DNA of 64,000 nucleotides. Source: Argentina anserina. Taxonomy: Eukaryota; Streptophyta; Magnoliopsida; Rosales; Rosaceae. The stretch lies in the NCBI RefSeq assembly GCF_933775445.1, contig NC_065873.1, positions 3,472,001 through 3,536,000 of the forward strand, written 5' to 3'. The notes under the pieces are model-generated. The model made no database searches. It had not been told where the DNA came from and saw nothing but the letters and a program-made list of their open reading frames with translations. Made by a program: the position numbers and the translations under genes. Below are positions 1 to 11,939 of this stretch, one piece after another (within the stretch, counting starts at the first letter, position 1; each line of letters starts with the position of its first letter).

Positions 1-148
1 TATCCCCGATATATCCCGATATTTAGAACACTGGGTGGAACTACTCAACTGTAAGTAGGGATTCCAACCCTTTAGCCGTATCATATTACTTACGTAAGTG
101 CCTTCAATTATTACCATTTACGAATTACAAATAATTAATTACAACGTG

Positions 149-187
<39 letters not shown>

Positions 188-1941
188 TATACGTACACCG
201 TCTATCCATGCCTGATCGATCGGGTTCGATCCTTCTAAAATGGTATACGGTGGAGTCGTATATACGTTCATCGATTCATGTGTTGAAGTGCAGACCTGAG
301 AGAGGAGTTGATATATGGAACTTATTAAGGGGTATGAGGAAATGCAATTGGGTAGACTTTCCGGAAATGAATGCAAGAGGAAACATTCGTTAAGACATGT
401 TAAGAGCATCTTTGATAACTGATAAAGAAATCTGTGTTTAGGCCTTTAAGGTAGCTATAGGTAGAATAATAGTGAACGGCAAGCTAAGTATATCATCCTT
501 TCTGATGCCTCTAGCTCATATCTAATTATCAAAAATACATGCAACATATATATGTCGATCCTGTGAAGTAAGCTGGAATGGATTGACTTGCCTCATTTGC
601 GGATGAATATCATATATGGTCTATCTCTATATTCTTTATTTCTCATCATAGTAAGTCGTTATGTGTATATATCTTTATATATATGTTTTTGGGTAAACAA
701 TTGGTACATATGTTGGATCATAAAAGTTAAGTCAGGTAAATTACGCAACATTTCTATACACTCATTTCGTAAGTCCCAATCAAATGTTGGTGGGGATAAA
801 CAAAGGTAATTATACTCTGTCTTTAACTTTCGATATCTTTGGCATCCCATAATAGAAATAGGCATATGTCTTACCATTTTTCTTTAGACCCCCACCCCGC
901 CTAGCTACTCGATCACTCTCTCAATTGGATTCGAAAACAAAGTCTCTTAAAATGTAAAGTTGTTGCGAGCCTTACAACCACATTAAACACATGCTAAAAC
1001 GCATCTGTGTCTTAATTCAGTGTCTTTAGTTTTTTAACACTTAACTTATATTTATTGAAAAATTATAAGACAAGTTACAACGACCACAAATGGTCTGAGT
1101 TGGTATAAGAGTTTAAAAATCTTTTTTGGATTTAAATTCCGCCAATCCTTATTAAACTTAAATCCCCTTGATGTAGTCAGAGGGATAATACGTTCTGAGT
1201 CTCCTGGCAATTGCACTGATAATCAAGCTTTTGAAGATGCTATGATCCTAATGAAAATATCAAAATATTCTAAGTATGAGAAGCCACAACGTTTCTTAAT
1301 TGCAGACTAGCATCTCTTGTCTAATCAACACGCATGTAGAAATGTAGAATTCTTAGGAATCAATCAATTACTAAATTACCTAATGTATTTGGACCACAAA
1401 TTAGCATAGTAGATTAGTAGAAGCTCAATCAACCTTACGTACCAAACGGAAATAATGTTCGTGAATGGCTTTACTTACCGAGCTGTAAATACATCGGAAT
1501 GATCTTGTCAACTTTCCTGTAATTAGCTTGAAACTTGGCGCCCCGGGTTTGATTCTCATTGTATGATACCTGATGCCGAATAGAGCTAAATTCTTTATAA
1601 GCAAGCAACAATATTAGTGATAAAAATTCCTAATTAATCTGATACGTACGTACCTTCTTTTTTCTTTGTCTTTTTTTTTTGTGTCAATTCCTTCCTTTTC
1701 TTTTCACACGCATGCATGCATATGTACATCTAGAAGAAAAACCTTACAAACTGACGAAGAGCAAAACAACAACAAAATTAAGAAGCTAGCAGATCGAACC
1801 TCCAGATTTCAAACAAGAAAATTATGGCGCAAAAATAAACTATAATTTCTTGAGCCGATCGACATAAGCATGGTACGTGTATGAGAATATGAGTGAAGGA
1901 GGAAGTGATATATAAATAAATAAATAAATAAATATATATAT
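1..1941. other. Intergenic, no gene seen; microsatellite and degenerate repeats
   Basis: No convincing coding region. A (TA)n run at about 149-172 passes directly into (TG)n at 173-188. The first ~38 bases resemble, in reverse orientation, the edge of the ATATCG-rich repeat near 43797. Around 1085-1200 there is a weak tRNA-like signature (TGGTCTGAGTTGGTA, then a GGATTTAAATTCC-like stretch) that could be a decayed SINE. Short open frames here have no recognisable domain. Confidence 0.6.
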
Positions 1942-2028
1942 AGTCTCTATTCAGAGTGAACTTCTAATTTTGGCACACTTTTCGGTCAATGTTTTTCACC
2001 ATAAGTGATTCAATATTTAAGTATGTTC
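1942..2028 (+). mobile_element. Truncated copy of foldback MITE family
   Basis: Starting at AGTCTCTATTCAGAGTGAAC the sequence matches one arm of the two foldback elements at 37964-38787, including the CACCATAAGTGATTCAATAT stretch. The match stops near 2028, and pararetroviral sequence begins within a few bases. Only one arm is present; the loop and opposite arm are absent here and were not found beyond the far end of the viral relic. Confidence 0.65.
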
Positions 2029-2095
2029 ATAAATAGTGTTTTGCCTTTGATTGGGCTTGAGGTTTTAACTGGGTTTGAGATGTACTGCTCTGTCT

Positions 2096-3488
2096 ACAGT
2101 TCATACGGATCTTGACTGTCTTGGTAGTCAGCCCATCTGGTTGGTTGACTCGGGGCTGCTTCACTATGAGCTTCTGATGATGAGGAGCAATTATCTTCAT
2201 TATATTCAGCTTCTGAAAGATTAGTAGCATGTTGTGATAGAGTGACTGCTTGTTGAATAAGTTTCTCAGCCATTTTTTGTAGCTCTGATGCTGTGGTAGA
2301 GGTTGATTTTGAAGATGTAGACTTTTTTGACTTATTTTTCTAACTGGAAGAAGATGTTGTTTGGACCGTGCTGGCCTGGCCTGGGCTTATTGCAAACGGC
2401 TGGTGGGCCAAAATGACTTCTGCAGGGGATGATTTAATTGTGACATGACCATGTGTTGACTGGAGATTGACCGGAGCTGTTTTAACTGTAACTTGATCGA
2501 GAGGATTGTCTGCAAATTCTTTTTCAAACTGGGTGAGAATTCTGTCGGTGTTGAACTTGTCCCACCATTTAACTAGATAGTTTCTAGAAATACAAATTTC
2601 ATTGTGAAAGTCGTAATTCCATTTTAAGATCCAAGGGATTTTGTATTTTGACATGAACATGAGTGTTGGGTCAAAGTTGTCTTCGTAAGTAGTATGGGGA
2701 ACTAAAACTTCAATTTTTTTTTACTGCTGATTGTAGGACAGGAGGAAGAATATCATCAGAAGCACCATGGTACTCCCACCATTCTCCGAACCATAAAGGG
2801 AACTGGCGGATGAATTTACTGTCAAAATTGATAAACCAAGAGTGACTGAAATCTTGTTTTTGATGGAGGAAAATTTTATTCCAGGCATCAATATAATCAT
2901 GATAGGTACATTCGAAGGTTGGGTGTTTGGAAAAAGCATTGAAACCCCAATCAGATAATGGGATAACCTTTTTAATATAAAGGGAATGGTACAAAATTTT
3001 CTTTGTTGGATCTTGATTTTCATAGATGGCTTTAATTGAAATTGACTCAGAAGTAGTGAGACAATTGTGATAGAAAGATAATAGTTGATTGGGCCATAGA
3101 AAACTTTCGCCATAGCAATTGGTGATTTTAACTGTATTAGGGATGGTTCAGCAAAGAAACAAAATTCTCTAGCCCTAAACTGATAAGGTGATGATATCGG
3201 ATGATGGACATACGCCGGGGGAGGTGGAGCTGTCTGGAGTTTGAAAGGATCATAATCATTGACTAATGTTGACTGGTAATTGGGCCTAGGTTGACTGAGA
3301 GTAGGTCCTAGTGGACTATATCTGTTTGTGACTGGCAGAAGAGTATGACATGTACGAGGAACAAGACTAAGAGATGGGCATGACTTGGGGTTTTCATCTT
3401 TTATTTCATTTTTTATTGGTGATGGTGATTCAAGGTTTACTATTTCTTTTCCGGCCCTGTGGGAGCCAAGAGAGTTGAACCATCGCAT
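2096..3488 (-). pseudogene. Pararetroviral second ORF (ORF2-like), function unknown, frameshifted
   Basis: A second reading region begins at an ATG at 3488 and overlaps, in another frame, the end of the polyprotein frame (TAG at 3442-3440). The N-terminal part is proline-rich with PYQFRAREFCFF; the middle is aromatic-rich with FSHSWFINFD and QFPLWFGEWW; then comes a KW W-type stretch near 2560; the C-terminal part is Ser/Thr-rich and acidic, ending near 2096. These parts lie in different frames, so there are at least two frameshifts. Similar aromatic-rich proteins occur in endogenous florendovirus and petuvirus-like copies in plant genomes, with no assigned function. No catalytic motif is visible. 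Confidence 0.6.
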
Positions 3489-4800
3489 GATGAACCCTGC
3501 AAAAATTCTCGGGTTAGAAAATCTGGTATATGATTATCACTCCCCTTTATGAATGCAATTTCAAAATCAAAAATACTTAAAATTCCTTGCCATCTGGCAA
3601 AAATCTGTTTGCTAGCAATATTTTGAACATCTTTTTCTAAGGCATCTTTTGCGCTCTTGCAATCAAGTCTGACTAAGAATTTTTAATTTAATAAATCGTC
3701 TTGAAATTTACTGATACATAAGACGATAGATAAAATTTCTTTTTTCATTGTACTGTAATTAGACTGGGCCGGGTTCCAGGCTCCGAATGGAAACGGACAA
3801 TTTGTTCAGGATGGGTAGGAGAAATTCGTTGTTTAAGTATACCACCATATCCTATCTCTGAAGCGTCAGTTTCAACTATTTTAAAAGTATCGAGAAGGGG
3901 AATTCCTAAACACGGCAATGTTTTAACATGACTTTTGATTTCCTTGACTATAGATGTATGAGTAAGAGTCCATGGAGGAGGATTTTTATTTAGTCTGTCA
4001 AATAATGGTTTGCATTTCTTTCGGAGGTTTTGATAAAAATCCGCTATGTAATTCAATGATCCAAGAAATCTTTGTAATTGGGTCTTGTCTAGTATGACAT
4101 CTGGAAATTTGTCTGCAAATTGGATAACTCGGTTAATGGGTTGGATCTGTAAATGGTGGATGTTAAATCCTAGGAATCTGATGTTTGACTGAAATAGCTT
4201 TATTTTTGAAGCGGATACTACTAAACCATTGTTTTTTATAATAGAAAAGAATTGGTGAAGATGTTTTCAATGTTGATCAATAGACTGGGAGAAGATTAGG
4301 ACATCATCGATGTACACAATTGAAAAGTGACTGTAAGGATTAAAAATGTCGTTCATAATATTTTGGAATTCACTGGGAGTATTCTTAAGACCAAATGGCA
4401 TTACATTCCATTCATAATGGCCGAAAGGAGTAACAAATACAGTTTTATATTTATCAGCTTCATTGATTTGGATTTGTCAAAAACCTGATTTCATGTCAAA
4501 TTTACTATAAACTGCTGATTTATTTAGTCTGTTGATTAAATCTTTTTTGTTGGGAATAGGATATCTGATCCATTCCAGGACTGTATTTAATGGTTTATAG
4601 TTGATGACTAAACGAGGAGTACCCCTTTCAAGCTCAGCACTTTTTTGAACATAAAAGGCGGCACATGACCAAGGAGATTTACTAGGTCGAATTATTCTTT
4701 TTCTGAGTAATTCATTAATTTCATTTTTGTAAAATTCTATGATTTCGTGATTCATCTGTATTGGACGAGTTTTGGTAGGGATATTACTTTCGTTGAATTC
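3440..4800 (-). pseudogene. Pararetroviral reverse transcriptase and RNase H region
   Basis: The RT begins with an IKELL-like helix and PSKSPW, then LVINYKPLN and the palm motif FDMKSGF (4477-4755). The catalytic YIDD box is intact near 4305-4320, and the connection region LGSLNYIADF and RNase H motif ETDASEIGYGG (about 3860-3890) follow. Two single-codon stops, both TGA, interrupt the frame at 4477-4479 and 4267-4269, each where the family normally has Trp. The frame also shifts near 3760. In an active virus this unit copies pregenomic RNA into DNA and removes the RNA strand; here it cannot be translated whole. Confidence 0.88.
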
Positions 4801-4923
4801 TTTTATATATGGTAAAGAAACGATATGTTTTTTCCTATGCCAAAATGTCGTAGGAAGATCAGAACACAGTTCTTTATTTATTTTTTCTTCAAAATTTTTA
4901 ATTTTACTTTGAAGAGTGGTATC

Positions 4924-5411
4924 TTAAAGTTGGTTGTCAATTCTTTTAAAATTAATTTCTTCTTTGAGAAAACTAATTTGTTTAGTTTTTGTCTGGATAC
5001 AATTGATAGTTTTTGTAACTGAATTTTCTTGTAATGCATTTAATGTATGAATTTCAGGATTTGAAAGAAAATTAAACTTGACTGGTTCGTTAAAAGGGTA
5101 AGTAATGATTCCATCATAATTGACAAGGAAAAGGTAAATTAAGGTGATAAATGGTAGACCTAAGATGAGCCTATCAGTTAGGTTTTTTACTAGAACAAAT
5201 GATGTTTTGTAAAAAAACTTTACTCTGGCAGATATGTGCTCTAGGGATTTCATATTTAATATTCATTTTTGAACCATTTGCTGAATTGAGAGATTCTTTA
5301 GATTTTTCAAAATATTTTGAAGGTATTAAACCTTCTTGGATACAATTGAGGTCGGCTCTAGAATCTAAAAGGGCTATTGTTGTGAGTTCAAAATCTTTGA
5401 TCCTGAGTTAG
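4924..5411 (-). pseudogene. Pararetroviral aspartic protease region
   Basis: The C-terminal ILGLPF motif of retropepsin-like proteases is seen at about 5150-5170 in the frame 4924-5253. The active-site segment lies upstream near 5351-5368 and reads LLDSRAD, where the family has D-S/T-G-A, so the active-site glycine is replaced by arginine (AGA at 5359-5357). The two segments are in different frames, indicating a frameshift between them. The domain sits between the zinc knuckle and the RT, as expected for a caulimovirid polyprotein. Downstream (4924-5060) is a linker rich in Ile, Lys and Asn leading into RT. Confidence 0.7.
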
Positions 5412-6075
5412 ATCGTGGTATACTATTTTTTGAGTTGAATATGATTAATAACACTAAGAATATTTTGTTCAGATGCTTCTTCATCATTTTGTATTTTATT
5501 TTCTTCATCTAATATTTCATTAATTGGAGGATTTTCTAAGTTGGAAAATGCATCATTTATTTTAATAATGTTTAATTCTTTTTTGATATTTATATTATCG
5601 TCTATAAGCTTAGAATGAGATTGTTGTAAAGCATGAATTTCTATTTTAATGTTCTTAATTTCTTGTTGTAAATCTTGGATGGTAATTTCCTTTTTACTTC
5701 TGTTGAACCTATCAAATGTTGAAGTAAGGCTGAGTTTTGGTGAGGGTGTTTTACCAACATCTTCTTGGGTAATTAATTTTTTTAATTTTTTGAGGTACTC
5801 AGTTTTTAAGTCAGGGTTATCAATTTTAGCAATTAAATCAATTAATAATTCTTGTCGTTCTTCTTGTTTAGAGAGAACATTAATTGTTTTGCAACAAGTA
5901 TCGTTGCAGCCAAATGTGATTTTTTGAGAGGGGGAAGATCATTCTTCTGATTCGGAAAAAGAGGATCCTGATAAAGATCTAATATCTTCACTTATGTCAT
6001 TCTCTGAATCTGTATTTCTTAATTCTAATACTTTAGTTAGATTCTCTTTTTCAACCGGTGTAAGTGTTAATTGAT

Positions 6076-8160
6076 TTATTGTACTTTTAACTTGACATTC
6101 ATTTGTATAGTGACCGGTTTTATGACATTTAAAACATTTCGTTTTACTTTTATCAAAAGATCTTTTCTTTGAGTAAGATTTCCAGTTTTTGTTCCAATTT
6201 TTCTTTGGCTTATTTTTTGAATAAAATTTTCTGGTTCAAAATTTTCTCTGTTTTGAAAATAAGGTTTGTGACGACTAGACCTAGGATGATGAATAAATCT
6301 ATTGAATGACTTTCTTCGTCTGGAGGGAGCTAAGGATGGTAAACCATATTGTTCACAAAAATTTCCTAATTCATACTTGGCTAAGTTCTTTTCTGATTTT
6401 AGTTGGGAATTTAGTTTCATATCAATACACATTTTCATGCCTTCTTTCTGTATAACTGTAATTATATTTCCATAGGTTAAAGAGTCATAATTAATAAATC
6501 ATGTTTCATTACTGAGGACTTGTCTAATTTTATATGCAAAAAGTTTAGGAAGACCATTTATGAATTTTTCTTTCCAAAATGGTTGGTTACTATCATCTCG
6601 AAACATTACTCTGGATATGAAAACATCTTTGTACCATTTAAAATCACTTAAGGTTGGACATTTTAAGTTACTGAGTTGATCATAAATTCGAGAAGTGATA
6701 TGACTCGGAGTACCTATAAAATGTTGAATGATTGTATAGAATAAGGTATTTATTGCATCTGAAACGCCCATATTACAACGTTCGTCGAAGATTGGGGTTC
6801 CATCCGGTTCACATTGTATTGCATGTTTAAAATCGGACCTTGCATCAGGGGTGAGATGTTTTTCCCACCAAGAATGCACCATTCCGGTGAACCCAGAGAA
6901 TAGAATATCAATAATTTCGGGTTGTGTGAAGTTGTGATTTGTGATGTAACTATTTCCTGCCATTGACATGTGATGTAGTTTATTTAATATCTCTTGTTTT
7001 GATAAATTATCAATGTTCCATTCATATGTTTTATCAGAAGAAACTGCAAATTATATATTTGAATGAGTGCTTAGTTGAATATCTATTGGAAGTGGTCTTT
7101 CAGTCCAATTTCTTGAATGTTATTTCTTTGGTCGCATTATTCGATCAATATTCAAAGTTTGGAATGCCTTGTCTAATTGGGAAATTATGGTTGAATCGCT
7201 ATCAGAAGTAGAATCAAGAGTTTGTTTCGTATTGATTACAGAGATTGTATTGGATGATCTTGGTTCATTTTTTTAGATTTTTTTAACAATTTTTCTATTT
7301 TTTGAATTAAATTTGTAGGCGTGACAGTCGGTTTACTGTTGAAGTGAATTATGGGAGATTCTGTTTTAGGGTTAGGTATAATGTGAACTTTAGATGTAAC
7401 ATGATCAAGTGTTGTTTCTATTTTGTCTAATTGTTCTCCAATAGTAACTAAGTAATTATTCGTGTAATTATTTTGTTCAATGATCTTCTTAGCATTTGGG
7501 TAAAGTTATTTAACTTTTGGATCTTCAGAATGACTTTTAAAAGGCAAAGCTAAAACTGGGCTTGACTTGTGATTAAAAACTATAGTTTCTGAAGGAGGAT
7601 GACTAGAAGAAATAGTGTTAGTTTGGGTTGAATTAGGAACGACAGTTTGCCATTTTGTTTTTGTTAACGTTTGAATGTTTTTATGTTCATTTAATTGGTC
7701 TAGGAAATCAAGAAAGAATATTTCAGTTTTTGTCTTTTGCATCAAGTTTTTCCAAGCTTTAAATAATTGTTTTCTTTGATTTTCAAAAGGAAATTTCATC
7801 CTAAAGAGATTTCTCCTAAGAATGTTTTCTTTAGCTTTCAAATGAGTATCTAATTTAGAATAATCGATTTTGAATGGTTGACTAAGCGTGTTTATATGAG
7901 GATTTTCTGGAGGAACTATAATAAAATCTAAAGTTGTTGGGGATGTTGGAGAGTTTTGTCTTTCTTCAACAGTTGTATTATTATGATTTTCAGTCTCAGT
8001 ATAATTTGGGTAGCTGACTTGTTCATTTGTCATTATACTGTTAATTCTTAAATTCTGAACTTGTTCTTCTAATTCTTTTATTCGAATTTCTCTAATGACA
8101 TTATCAAGTTCTATGTCACGATCACGGCGAGACATTGAATCTGCAGTGGTTGAGCCAGCA
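6076..8160 (-). pseudogene. Pararetroviral coat protein region with CCHC zinc knuckle
   Basis: Three frames cover it. 7506-8135 is a charged, probable coiled-coil N-terminal part (EQVQNL heptads) followed by a Ser/Thr/Asn-rich tail. 6499-6969 is the capsid core, with SWWEKHL and a conserved FKWYKDVF-type stretch. 6076-6438 is basic (SRRRKSF) and ends in a C-x2-C-x4-H-x4-C zinc knuckle at 6136-6095, best read one frame over. The order acidic/coiled coil, core, basic region, knuckle is typical of Caulimoviridae coat proteins, which package DNA. Frameshifts near 6140, 6490 and 6970-7500 break it. Confidence 0.75.
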
Positions 8161-8244
8161 AATGATTGCCTGGCAGTTGCAAAAGAATGCCTAGAGGAAC
8201 TTCCTATTTCTTGAATTCTTGGTGTTTTGCTAATTCTTGAATTT

Positions 8245-9085
8245 TGGAAGCTAATTCTTATAGTTCCATCGTTGTATTGCGAATAGAATCTAAATCAGAA
8301 AGATTACGTTGAGTATTTGTTGGTTGATATTCATTGGTAAGAGACCATTCAGCCGGAAGATGGACATCCGACCATCTGATAGTTTGCGGGACAGTGATGT
8401 TTGCTTTATTTTAACTGCTTTGAATCAACAAGGTTTGGCTCTTAGGACTTCTATTAATGGCTTGGAAATTCATATTTGTGGCAGTAACTTTGTAATGGAT
8501 TCGGTAGATTAAAGCAAGAGGTTGGGTTCATTCAAGGATATTGTATCCTGAGGTCTTAATGTTTAAGGTTAATGTCTTTAAAATATGAGGGTCACTTAGG
8601 CTAATTGAAAAATCTGGGAAACAATTGAAGTGAACTGGTCCATTAAAAAGACTTGATTCGATTAAACCAAGGGTACTGTCAGTGAAGTTGGTAAATCTTG
8701 CATCTCTTAAGCATAAGAGAATGGAGGCATTAAGACCAAGCCTTGTTAAAGGCTTAATACCAATTTGAACTAAGCCGATATGGAGGAAATGGTGACCATC
8801 TTTCTGATGTTTTTTAATTGAATCTGGATTGAGAAGTTGGCAGGTTTCATGTTGTTTACTTAAGGCGTAAACTTTTTCTACTGATTTAATGTGGTGTTCT
8901 CCTTTAAAGGCTGCAAGATTCCATTTTCTCCTATAAATTTCACTGGTATGTACTCTAGGTATGTTCCAATCATTAGGGTCAATATTATCATTTGACTGTT
9001 CTTCATTAACAATGTCCGGGATCCTATCCAAGGAGAAACTATACCCTCGAGAGGAGACTGAATTAGATCTGAAAAGTTTGCTCAT
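8245..9085 (-). pseudogene. Pararetroviral 30K-superfamily movement protein
   Basis: I start this at the ATG at 9085 (MSKLFRS), since the open frame upstream has only a non-ATG start. The core has HHFLHIGLVQIG, LTRLGLNAS, LLCLRDARF and the conserved G-V/P-HFNCFPDFS region, the typical 30K movement-protein fold of Caulimoviridae that widens plasmodesmata. The frame shifts near 8525; the second part continues as YRIHYKVTATN to about 8245 and has a TAA stop near 8410. It lies directly after the leader, so it is the first domain of the polyprotein, as in petu- and florendoviruses. Confidence 0.8.
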
Positions 9086-9515
9086 TGTGCTAGGTGGAAG
9101 GGATCTGGTACTAGACTTAAAATGGTAGAGAATTGACTTCAGAATACTTAGACCTAAGAGTAACACTCTTCTCTGCTCCGCTCATGCCGCATCCGCTCAT
9201 GCCTCACTTGGGACTTAGTGTTTGGACCTGGAAAACTTACTGTTTGGTTGGAGAAGAATGAAACCCAAAAACCCAGTAAATAGAAGTAAATTCCTAAAGT
9301 TTTAAGAATAGAAGCAGAAATACAAACAAGTAGCACAATAAATAGAGGATTTAAAGATTCAACTCAAAGACCACTCTAGGAGGCTAGGCCTTCCAATCGG
9401 GGATTGAGGAGTGTTAATAAATAGATCGACTTAGGATCCACACTTAGGAGGCAGAACCTCCACCTGGGGACTAAGAAGTTTAAAAAGCAGAGATTAATTA
9501 CTTACAACTCTTTCG
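9086..9515 (-). other. Pararetroviral 5' leader with short ORFs
   Basis: Between the primer site and the movement protein start, the minus strand is a roughly 430-base leader with short open frames and a small tandem repeat (GGCATGAGCGG twice, about 9182-9205). Caulimovirid leaders are long, structured and bypassed by ribosome shunting; I cannot compute the fold here. Confidence 0.5.
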
Positions 9516-9527
9516 GCTCTGATACCA
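9516..9527 (-). other. Primer binding site, initiator tRNA-Met type
   Basis: The minus strand reads TGGTATCAGAGC, the 12-base complement of the plant initiator tRNA-Met 3' end that primes minus-strand DNA synthesis in Caulimoviridae. It is placed upstream of the movement-protein region and has no LTR next to it, which supports a pararetrovirus rather than an LTR element. Confidence 0.85.
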
Positions 9528-9540
9528 GAGACCACGAAAG

Positions 9541-11020
9541 CATGTATTATAATGTTTTATTGATTATTACTAGATGACCATAATATTACATAAACATAAT
9601 TGAATCAAATCCCAAATGACACATACCTCTTCCAGTTAAACAAGGAGACGTACTAGTGCGCGGCTTGGTTAGCTAGCCACTCGATCTGCTAGCACTGGGT
9701 AAAGGTCCAATATAACTAAACATTTGAAAGGCGTTCTTTTTGAAGAGTGTTTAGGAGGATAATAAGTTGGACAATTTCTGCATTATATATCTGTGCATAT
9801 ATATGTAGAAATTTTGCAGAGTGCTGTGATGGACAACAGAATTGAAAATCATTACTAATATTATATAAGTGATAATTAAGTGATAGTTTCGCATTATATA
9901 TTTATATATAATTAATTGATAATTAATCAATATGATGAATAAAATTATGAGCTTCTTATAAAAAAGTTATATTTGACTAACTTAATTATAAAAAAAAATC
10001 ACCAACAGTTTCAAAATCATAAAAAAGTCACTAAATTGAATTTGATAAACCGTTGCCCACAAATTTCATGAAATTTACAGGAATGCCACTGGTCAAAATT
10101 ATTTTCTAGTTCGGATCTTCATGTTATCTAATATTCGTTGGTCATCAATTCGTGCATTTCGTCGTCAACTATCCTCCACTTGGACTTCTCCTTGGCCTTC
10201 ATCATCACCATCCGAAGACCTTGACCTTCGCCTCGGTGACCGCACCTCCGTCTAGAATCCCCGGTGATGGTTGTCGGCGACCTCCAGGCACCGCACCAGA
10301 TCCAAAGCCCTAGGACGATCTGATCCAAACCTCTCCCTTCTTTTGCTTCTTCGGCACCGCTACCACAGCTCTCGTCTTCTCCTGCATTAGCGCGGCGTAT
10401 GGCATTGTGAAGGTGGGAGGCGGCGTCGTCGAGGCTGATCTAAAGGGTGGCATCATTGCAACTGTAGAGGCTGAGGATGTTAGATCAGAGGAGGCCCCTA
10501 CTTGCCGTTGTACGAGGCGTCACAGAGTAGAGATCTTCATCGGCGACACCATCGAAGCGGAGGAGAGAGAATATGACGGAGATGATCTTTGGGTCTGGGT
10601 CACACTACTGTGGCGGTTTTTGTGGCCAGTGTCTCTCAGAATGTGGCCACGGTCCTCCATGATCTTGCTGGCCAGTGAGTTGAGTCGAGTCAATGTGCTG
10701 GAGAAGGTGATGTGGGTGCCCAGAGCAATTTTCTGGGTGCCTCTATCTGATTTTCTGGGTGCCTATGTCTGTTTTCTTTTTCATTTTTTTTTTCAATATC
10801 AATGTGAATTGAAGTGTGACTTGCAGTGTGTCACATTACCAGATACAATGACAATGAACTATTGTAATTTTTCAAGCAATTACAAAATAAAATATTTACA
10901 AGTGCAGCTACAACTGTAATTTACATTTCACACTAAGCGTCACAGAACAATTTTAGTGTGTGACATGTAGTGTAGTTGACTAGTTTTCTAGACATAGAAG
11001 TAGTGTGAATATTGATGTGG
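9541..11020. other. Intergenic, no gene supported
   Basis: AT-rich sequence to about 10080, then a more GC-rich part (10130-10700). An open frame at 10407-10919 (170 codons) shows no known domain, and its composition changes to random hydrophobic residues towards its end. I do not call it a gene. From about 11030 a degenerate GTGTGAC repeat begins. Confidence 0.5.
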
Positions 11021-11492
11021 CTCCAAATGTGACGTCTAATGGTGTGGCTTCTAGTATGACTACCAGTGTGAGTTCTAGTGTGACCACTGGTGCGACTATT
11101 AGTGTGACAACGTCAAAATTGATATTTGCATCGTATTAGTTGATTTGAGAAGTACAAGTCACATGATAGCAAACACATGTTTGTTATTTTCAGTCATTCT
11201 TTTCTTCTTCCTTTTCTTTCACACATGGGTGCCCATATCATTTTTCAGGGTGCCCATATCATTTTTTTAAAGAAATTTTTTGTCACACTACCTGTCACAT
11301 CAAAAAGCTAGTGTGACTGGTAGTGTGATAGTCAGTGTGATAGGTAGTGTGGTTGGGGTGTGACATCACATTAATATCGATATTTGGATCGTATGAGTTG
11401 ATTCAAAAAGTTCAAGATCACATAATTGTAAACAAATGTACGTTAATTCTAGTCATTCTTCTTCATCTTTTCACAACATAGTCACATAAAAT

Positions 11493-11904
11493 AGTGTGAC
11501 AACGGCTGTGACAGGTGATGTGACAGAAAGTGTGACTGTGACTGTGGTTGTGATAGGTAGTATGATATGGGTTGTGACAGAGGTTGTGACAGGAGTTGTG
11601 ACAGAGGTTGTGACAGGTAGTGTGACAGAGGTACAGGTAGTGACAAGGGTTGTGATAGGTAGTGTGACAGGGGTCATGACAAGGGCAATGTGTGTGACAG
11701 TGGTTGTGATAGTAGGTGTGACCGTTAGTGTAATAGGTAGTGTGATAGTGGTTGTGACAGGTAGTGTGACAGAGCTTATGACAGTTAGTGTAAATAGATA
11801 GTGTGACAGGTTCTGTGACAGTGGGTGTGATAGCGGTTGTGACAGTATCTGTGACAGTTAGTGTAAGAGGTAGTGTGACAGTGGTTATGACAGAAGGTGT
11901 GACA
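11493..11904. repeat. 12-bp minisatellite, TGTGACAGnnnn family
   Basis: About 34 degenerate units of roughly 12 bp with core TGTGACAG, T-to-A and G-to-A variants, and occasional 2-base indels. Because the period is a multiple of three, both strands stay open: the + strand reads Val/Thr/Gly-rich and the - strand Thr/Val/Pro-rich peptides. Those frames are best explained by the repeat, not by a gene. Sparser units lie upstream at 11030-11360. Confidence 0.85.
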
Positions 11905-11939
11905 TGCTGAGAGGAAATATGGAAATATGTGAAATTTTG

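Larger units (their letters stand above)
2031..9540 (-). mobile_element. Endogenous pararetrovirus (Caulimoviridae, florendovirus-like), near full length, broken
   Basis: Read on the minus strand, the order is leader with an initiator tRNA-Met primer site (9516-9527), 30K-type movement protein, coat region with a zinc knuckle, pepsin-like protease, reverse transcriptase with YIDD, RNase H, and a second overlapping frame. This is the Caulimoviridae order, with no integrase and no LTRs, which separates it from Ty3/gypsy elements. The roughly 7.5 kb length is close to one genome unit. Every coding section has frameshifts or stops, so it is an inactive old copy. Endogenous florendoviruses are widespread in flowering plants; the genus is my inference from the layout and coat/second-ORF style. 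Confidence 0.85.

Noticed and set aside
10407..10919. 170-codon open frame on the + strand
   Set aside because: No recognised domain, composition drifts, no splice or promoter context, close to a repeat array.
11471..11801. Overlapping open frames on both strands rich in Val/Thr
   Set aside because: Produced by the 12-bp minisatellite, whose period is a multiple of three.
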